A DNA stretch of 64,000 nucleotides. It comes from Thermorudis peleae. Lineage in GTDB: Bacteria; Chloroflexota; Chloroflexia; Thermomicrobiales; Thermomicrobiaceae. The stretch covers positions 806,001-870,000 of the forward strand of contig NZ_JQMP01000003.1 in the NCBI RefSeq assembly GCF_000744775.1, in the 5' to 3' direction. The translations under genes were made by a program, and so were the position numbers. The first letter of the stretch is position 1; each line of letters opens with the position of its first letter. Below are positions 58,977 through 64,000 of the stretch, piece by piece. The notes beneath the pieces are model-generated. The model did no database searches, was not told the origin of the DNA, and saw only the letters and a list, made by a program, of their open reading frames with translations.

Positions 58977-60087
58977 GGATGGGCGGATTTTCCCCGGGAT
59001 TCCCTTTGGGGCCCACAGTGATGCTGAGGGGGAAGCCGTTTTCACCACGGTGATGACTGGATATCAGGAAGTTGCGACGGATCCCTCGTTTTTCGGTCAA
59101 ATCGTCTGCATGACGTATCCCCTGATTGGCAATTACGGTGTGGCCCCCGAGCATGATCAATCGCGCCGACCATGGATTGCCGGGATGGTCGTGCGCGAAT
59201 ACTGCTCGGAGCCGAGTCACTGGCAGTCTGTTGAGACCTTTGGCGAATACCTGAAGCGCTACGGTATTCCGGCGCTCTACGGCGTTGACACACGTGCCTT
59301 GACACGGCATTTGCGCACGCGTGGTGTCATGCGCGCAGTTTTAGTTTCTGACCGGCGTGGCCGGAGTGATGACGAGCTTGTCGCCTTGGCTCGCCGCGCC
59401 TGGACGCCTGATCGCGAAGACGTTGTGCCCTCAGTGACCGGCGGAGTTCGCCGCTATGGGCCAGCTGATGGCCCACGGGTTGTCCTGGTTGACTGTGGTG
59501 TTAAGCAGTACATCATCACATCCCTCGTCATGCGTGGGATGCAGGTGTTCGTTGTGCCCTACGGAACGAGCGCCGAGGATATCCTGTCGCTTGATCCCGA
59601 TGGCGTTGTGGTCTCTCCTGGCCCCGGCGATCCGGCTCGTGCTGCAGCAGCATTGCGCTCTGTGCACGATCTGGCGCTGTCAGGCACTCCATTTTTAGGA
59701 ATCTGCCTCGGTCATCAACTGCTCGCGCGGGCCTTCGGTGGGCGGACGACCAAGCTCAAGTTTGGCCATCGCGGTGGCAATCATCCAGTCAAGGATCTCG
59801 TCACTGGCAAAGTGCGCATTACTTCCCAGAACCACGGTTACTGCGTTGAGCCAACGCCCACGCTCACGGAAGGTGGCTGGGAGATCTGGATGGTCAATGT
59901 CAACGATGGCACGGTCGAAGGGTTACGCCACCGCTCGTTGCCGGTCTGGTCGATCCAATTCCATCCAGAAGGATCTCCCGGCCCACAAGATAGCCAGGAT
60001 CTCTTCGATGCCTTTGTTGCTCAAGTGCGCGAGCGCGCGCAGTCACGGCAGCCGGTAACGCTTGTCCAAACGTCGTCGGAGGTGTAA
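58936..60087 (+). CDS. carA: Carbamoyl-phosphate synthase small subunit
   Basis: 383 residues. The N-terminal CPSase domain starts [14 protein letters not shown]; the class I glutaminase domain has the catalytic Cys in [15 protein letters not shown] and His/Glu in [13 protein letters not shown]. It frees ammonia from glutamine and channels it to CarB for pyrimidines and arginine. ATG at 58936 follows GGGAAGGTGGCAT, inside the end of pyrC. carB starts four bases after its stop. All signs show a normal, complete enzyme. Confidence 0.96.
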   Translation: MPIQQRWPGALVLEDGRIFPGIPFGAHSDAEGEAVFTTVMTGYQEVATDPSFFGQIVCMTYPLIGNYGVAPEHDQSRRPWIAGMVVREYCSEPSHWQSVETFGEYLKRYGIPALYGVDTRALTRHLRTRGVMRAVLVSDRRGRSDDELVALARRAWTPDREDVVPSVTGGVRRYGPADGPRVVLVDCGVKQYIITSLVMRGMQVFVVPYGTSAEDILSLDPDGVVVSPGPGDPARAAAALRSVHDLALSGTPFLGICLGHQLLARAFGGRTTKLKFGHRGGNHPVKDLVTGKVRITSQNHGYCVEPTPTLTEGGWEIWMVNVNDGTVEGLRHRSLPVWSIQFHPEGSPGPQDSQDLFDAFVAQVRERAQSRQPVTLVQTSSEV

Positions 60088-60091
60088 TCCA

Positions 60092-63000
60092 ATGGCACGC
60101 CTTGATGTGAAGACGGTGTTAGTGATCGGCTCTGGTCCGATCATCATTGGTCAGGCGGCGGAATTTGACTACTCAGGAAGCCAGGCCTTGCGAGCGCTGC
60201 GTGAGGAAGGCGTGCGCTCAATCTTGGTGAATTCCAACCCAGCCACGATTATGACCGATGAAGATATTGCTGACGTCGTCTATATTGAGCCGCTCAACGT
60301 CGACGTGCTGCATCGCATCATTGCCCGTGAACGCCCGGACGGGCTTTTGCCAACACTGGGTGGGCAGACAGGCTTGAATCTTGCCGTGCAGCTCGCGGAA
60401 GCCGGCATTCTTGAACGCTATAACGTGCGACTCCTCGGCACGCCGCTCGAAGCGATTCGGAAAGCTGAGGATCGACAGCTCTTCAAAGAATTCCTGATCA
60501 GTATTGGTGAGCCTGTCGTTGAGAGCACCATTGCCTATTCTGTTGAAGACGCGTTGGAATTCGCGAAAAAAGTGCCGCTGCCACTCATTATTCGCCCGGC
60601 TTACACGCTTGGTGGCACGGGTGGCGGTATTGCCATGACCGAGGATGATCTGGTACGTCTGGTACGGCGTGGGATCAATGCCAGTCCCATCGGACAAGTA
60701 TTGGTCGAACGCTCCCTGCTTGGATGGAAAGAGCTCGAGTATGAGGTGATGCGTGATAGCAACGACACCTGCATCACTGTCTGCAACATGGAAAACATTG
60801 ACCCCATGGGAGTCCACACCGGCGACAGTATCGTCGTTGCGCCAAGCCAGACGTTGAGTGACCGCGATTACCAGATGTTGCGTTCGGCCGCGCTCAAGAT
60901 CATTCGCGGGCTCGGGATTGAGGGGGGCTGCAACATTCAATTTGCCCTTGATCCAAAGTCGTCACAGTACTACGTGATCGAAGTCAATCCGCGTGTTAGC
61001 CGGAGCTCTGCGCTCGCTTCAAAGGCAACAGGCTATCCCATCGCCCGAATGTCAGCCAAGATTGCCCTTGGGCGGACACTCGACGAGCTGGTTAACCCTG
61101 TAACCGGACAAACCAAGGCCTCGTTCGAGCCAGCGCTCGACTATTGCGTGGTGAAGATTCCGCGTTGGCCATTCGATAAGTTCAGCCGAGCTGACCGCAC
61201 CCTGAGTAGCCAAATGAAGGCGACTGGGGAGGTTATGGCGATTGATCGCTCCTTTGAGGCGGCGCTCCAGAAGGCTGTGCGCGGCCTCGAGACGGAACAG
61301 CGCGATTTGCGGTGGGAGCATCCGGCTTGGGCTGATCCAACCGCGCTGGAAGAAGCGATTCGGTGGCCGAATGACTTGCGACTTTGGGCAATCACGGCAG
61401 CACTCCGTCGCGGCTGGGAGCCTGAGCAGATTAGCGAGCTCAGTGGCATTGATCCGTGGTTCACTCGGGCACTCCGTCGCATTGTGACGCTTGAGCGTCG
61501 ACTAGCCCAGGAGCCGCTCACGGAAACGCTCCTCTGGGAGGCCAAGCGTGCTGGCTTTGCTGATCAAACCATTGCCGCATTGAATGGCTGCTCGATAACC
61601 GAAGTACGAACACTCCGCGATCAGTACGACCTTCACCCGGTATATAAAATGGTTGACACTTGTGCGGCGGAGTTTGCGGCGGCTACGCCATATTATTACA
61701 GCACCTATGAGATGGAAGATGAAGCGCCGCCGCTCGAGGGACCAAAGGCGGTCGTCATCGGCTCAGGGCCCATTCGTATTGGGCAGGGCATTGAATTCGA
61801 TTATTGCAGCGTCAAATCCGCGCAGGCACTCCATCAGCGTGGTGTGGCTGCCATTATGATCAACAATAATCCCGAAACCGTTTCGACAGACTTCGACGCC
61901 TCCGATCGGCTCTATATCGAGGTGCTTGACGAAGAGAGTGTGATCGAAGTCCTCCGGCATGAACGAGGAGTAAATGCAACCTATCCTCCCGTTGTTCTCC
62001 AGTTCGGTGGACAAACTGCCATTAACCTCGCGCAACCCCTGGATGCTCACGGCGTGCCGATTCTCGGCAGCTCAGCAGAAACGATTGACATTGCGGAGGA
62101 TCGACGGCGCTTCGAACGTTTCTTAGCTGAGCTTGGTATCCCTGAACCTCCCGGCGCGGGCGTGACCTCACTTGAAGAAGCCTTAGCGGTCGCCGAGCGA
62201 ATTGGCTACCCGGTACTGGTACGGCCATCCTATGTCCTTGGTGGCCGGGCAATGGAAGTTGTCTATAGCGCTGAAATGCTCGAACGATACCTCCACGAGA
62301 CTGCTGCGTTTGCCAGTGGCCGCCCAGTCTTGATCGACAAATATCTTGAAGGGAAAGAGCTCGAGGTTGATGCGATTTGTGACGGTGAAACTGTCCTCAT
62401 CCCAGGGATCATGGAGCACATTGAGCGAGCGGGAGTCCATTCTGGCGACAGCTTTGCGGTTTATCCAGCACTGAGCCTTGACCCGCAGACAGTCAATACG
62501 CTTGTGACCTACACCACGCGGATTGCGCTAGCGCTTGGTGCCATCGGATTGATCAATATTCAATTTGTCTATCATCAGGGTCAGGTCTATGTCCTCGAAG
62601 TCAATCCTCGGGCGAGTCGAACGGTGCCTTTCCTCAGCAAAGTAACTGGTGTGCCAATGGTTGAGGTTGCTACGCGAATCATGCTCGGCGAATCGTTACG
62701 GGATCAGGGATACGTTGGCGGCTTATGGCCTCGACAACCACTTGTCGCTGTGAAGGCACCAGTGTTCTCAATGGCCAAGTTGCCAGGTGCTGAGGTTTCA
62801 CTTGGCCCAGAGATGAAGTCAACCGGTGAAGCGATGGGCGTTGATCGCACATTCGCCGCTGCCCTCTACAAGGCAATGCTTGCGGCAGGATTATCGCTCC
62901 AGCCTCATTGTGGAGTGCTTGTTAGTCTCGCTGATCGTGATAAGCCTGTTGGCGTTGAGCTCGTCGCTGAGCTTGTTCGCATGGGCCATCCAATTTACGC

Positions 63001-63355
63001 CACTGCTGGAACGGCGGCGGCCTTACAGCAGGCGGGCTTACCGGTTGCGCAGGTCGCGAAGCGTATTAACGAGGGTTCGCCGAACGTGCTTGACATTATT
63101 CTTGATGGCACAGTGCGGGCTGTTATCAATACGCCTGGGCCAGACGACCACATGGTTCGTGACGGGTTCCAGATTCGTCGCGCGGCTGTTGAGCGTGGCA
63201 TTCCCTGTATCACGTCAATCGACACTGCCCGGGCGCTCATTCAAGCGACACTTGCGGGCGGCGCTGCATTCTCTGTCCTACCGTTGCCGGAGTATCGCCA
63301 GCGGATCACCGCGGGTGTTGCGGCGGCCGAGGAGGAGCCTGTTTATGGTGAATAA
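60092..63355 (+). CDS. carB: Carbamoyl-phosphate synthase large subunit
   Basis: 1087 residues, close to the usual length. Two ATP-grasp halves are clear: [20 protein letters not shown] and the corresponding [19 protein letters not shown] at about residue 555, each with [11 protein letters not shown] or [11 protein letters not shown] in the ATP-grasp core. The C-terminal MGS-like regulatory domain (from about 940) includes [14 protein letters not shown]. It makes carbamoyl phosphate from bicarbonate, ammonia and two ATP. ATG at 60092 follows GGAGGTGTAATCC. It overlaps pyrE by 11 bases. Confidence 0.97.
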   Translation: MARLDVKTVLVIGSGPIIIGQAAEFDYSGSQALRALREEGVRSILVNSNPATIMTDEDIADVVYIEPLNVDVLHRIIARERPDGLLPTLGGQTGLNLAVQLAEAGILERYNVRLLGTPLEAIRKAEDRQLFKEFLISIGEPVVESTIAYSVEDALEFAKKVPLPLIIRPAYTLGGTGGGIAMTEDDLVRLVRRGINASPIGQVLVERSLLGWKELEYEVMRDSNDTCITVCNMENIDPMGVHTGDSIVVAPSQTLSDRDYQMLRSAALKIIRGLGIEGGCNIQFALDPKSSQYYVIEVNPRVSRSSALASKATGYPIARMSAKIALGRTLDELVNPVTGQTKASFEPALDYCVVKIPRWPFDKFSRADRTLSSQMKATGEVMAIDRSFEAALQKAVRGLETEQRDLRWEHPAWADPTALEEAIRWPNDLRLWAITAALRRGWEPEQISELSGIDPWFTRALRRIVTLERRLAQEPLTETLLWEAKRAGFADQTIAALNGCSITEVRTLRDQYDLHPVYKMVDTCAAEFAAATPYYYSTYEMEDEAPPLEGPKAVVIGSGPIRIGQGIEFDYCSVKSAQALHQRGVAAIMINNNPETVSTDFDASDRLYIEVLDEESVIEVLRHERGVNATYPPVVLQFGGQTAINLAQPLDAHGVPILGSSAETIDIAEDRRRFERFLAELGIPEPPGAGVTSLEEALAVAERIGYPVLVRPSYVLGGRAMEVVYSAEMLERYLHETAAFASGRPVLIDKYLEGKELEVDAICDGETVLIPGIMEHIERAGVHSGDSFAVYPALSLDPQTVNTLVTYTTRIALALGAIGLINIQFVYHQGQVYVLEVNPRASRTVPFLSKVTGVPMVEVATRIMLGESLRDQGYVGGLWPRQPLVAVKAPVFSMAKLPGAEVSLGPEMKSTGEAMGVDRTFAAALYKAMLAAGLSLQPHCGVLVSLADRDKPVGVELVAELVRMGHPIYATAGTAAALQQAGLPVAQVAKRINEGSPNVLDIILDGTVRAVINTPGPDDHMVRDGFQIRRAAVERGIPCITSIDTARALIQATLAGGAAFSVLPLPEYRQRITAGVAAAEEEPVYGE

Positions 63356-63947
63356 TCCACTGTTTTCGCTCCGTGCATGCCTGCGAGAGGTGGGTGCTCT
63401 CCAGGAGGGACATTTTCTCTTGGCTTCTGGCCGGCATAGCGACCAGTATGTGGAGAAGTTCGCGCTGCTTCGCCAGCCACGGCTAGTTGAAGCTGTCTGC
63501 GCGGCATTGATTGCGCGCCTACCCTGGCGTGATCAGATCGATGTTGTCGTTGGCCCGACGACAGGCGGGATCCTGCTTGCATATGAGGTTGCCCGCCAGC
63601 TTGGCGTTGCTGCTGCTTATGCTGAACGTGAAAGCGAAGGGGCAGCACGTCGCGTCTTCCGCCGGGGTACAACCTTTGATCCTGGCACGAGAGTGATGGT
63701 GGTTGATGACATCCTGACCACCGGCGGATCGGTACGGGAGACACTTGCAGCGCTCGAGCCGTATGGCGTCGAGGTACTTGGCATTGCTGTCTTGGTCGAT
63801 CGCAGTACGACACCGGTGGTGTTTCCTGTTCCATTCCTTGCGCTCGAGCGACTTGAAATTCCAAGTTGGGAAGCTGCAGCGTGTCCGCTCTGCCGTCAAG
63901 GCGTGCCGCTGGTCAAGCCTGGGACGTCGTTGTCCGTGCAAGCGTGA
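63345..63947 (+). CDS. pyrE: Orotate phosphoribosyltransferase
   Basis: 200 residues. The PRPP-binding motif is [14 protein letters not shown], with [21 protein letters not shown] and the substrate region [18 protein letters not shown] as in PyrE. It joins orotate and PRPP to form OMP. The frame is open far upstream but the ATG at 63345 inside the carB end, after GAGGAGGAGCC, is the start. A C-terminal [15 protein letters not shown] has a Cys pair also found in some thermophile PyrE. Last gene of the pyr cluster visible here. Confidence 0.95.
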   Translation: MVNNPLFSLRACLREVGALQEGHFLLASGRHSDQYVEKFALLRQPRLVEAVCAALIARLPWRDQIDVVVGPTTGGILLAYEVARQLGVAAAYAERESEGAARRVFRRGTTFDPGTRVMVVDDILTTGGSVRETLAALEPYGVEVLGIAVLVDRSTTPVVFPVPFLALERLEIPSWEAAACPLCRQGVPLVKPGTSLSVQA

Positions 63948-63962
63948 TCGATGCTCTCTGAC

Positions 63963-64000
63963 GAGCACGCGCTGTCGTCTCTGACGACTCGCGCGTGCTC
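63963..64000 (+). terminator. Hairpin after pyrE, cut by the window end
   Basis: GAGCACGCGC (63963-63972) pairs with GCGCGTGCTC (63991-64000), and GTCGTC with GACGAC inside it around TCT. Any T tract would lie outside the window. It follows the pyrE stop by 16 bases. Confidence 0.6.

Noticed and set aside
62826-63344. Long N-terminal extension of the pyrE frame (173 codons before the ATG at 63345).
   Set aside because: It runs antiphase through the highly conserved end of carB, is rich in Arg/Ser/Leu as a shadow frame would be, and pyrE homology begins exactly at the ATG with a good ribosome site.
1-64000. tRNA or rRNA genes, CRISPR arrays, insertion sequences, integrases, att sites and replication origins.
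   Set aside because: I looked through all intergenic regions and the gene list and found no cloverleaf, no repeat-spacer array, no transposase or integrase and no DnaA-box cluster.

Overview
The window looks like a chromosomal segment of a thermophilic Chloroflexota bacterium, most likely of the class Thermomicrobia. This is inferred from gene content and protein style: two-module secreted wall proteins with the FGYPIS / FERARFEYHPENRG repeat, a carotenoid operon with a CruF-acyltransferase fusion, frequent GTG starts with strong AAGGAGG sites, and moderately high GC. I could not run a database search, so the taxonomy is an inference. No rRNA, tRNA, CRISPR array, insertion sequence or prophage was seen. 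The DNA is ordinary, densely coding chromosome.

Layout. 1-5.9 kb: 3' part of gltX, a dienelactone hydrolase, an L,D-transpeptidase, a related secreted protein and a metallo-beta-lactamase-fold hydrolase. 6-12.5 kb: a GAF histidine kinase with a degenerate ATP site and its NarL-type regulator, a class III CoA transferase, and an ECF S component / cytosolic BtuF-like / HxlR operon. 12.7-19.7 kb: PIG-L deacetylase, class A beta-lactamase-like hydrolase, DUF711 protein, a small DNA-binding-like protein, a methyltransferase, and metE behind a clear SAM-I riboswitch. 19.7-30 kb (minus strand): an FAD/Fe-S oxidoreductase and a tight operon crtB - hydrolase - glycosyltransferase - cruF/plsC - crtI - ispH, which probably makes an acylated carotenoid glycoside. 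30.2-33.9 kb: TetR and MarR regulators, a small membrane protein, an MshC/CysS-like ligase and a divergent peroxiredoxin. 34.1-41.7 kb: a sugar operon (GH13 glucosidase, binding protein, two permeases, PfkB kinase) and an M28 peptidase. 41.8-57.3 kb: lon, MFS, threonine synthase, amidase, LigB-type dioxygenase, a NitT/TauT-like ABC transporter with a structured leader, a frameshifted corA, an enoyl-CoA hydratase homologue, an RlmD/TrmA-like methyltransferase, maf and an antisense-overlapping membrane protein. 57.4-64 kb: the pyrC-carA-carB-pyrE operon.

Three observations stand out. First, the peroxiredoxin at 33391-33870 has an in-frame TGA exactly at the peroxidatic cysteine. It is followed at the right distance by a 7-bp hairpin, so it is best read as a selenoprotein with a bacterial SECIS element. 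Second, pyrC appears to start upstream of, and to be translated straight through, a perfect intrinsic terminator with eight T residues; this suggests translation-coupled (pyrBI-like) attenuation inside a coding region. Third, the NitT/TauT-like ABC operon has its own promoter and a leader with two hairpins, a possible pseudoknot and a terminator, which fits no riboswitch class I recognise.
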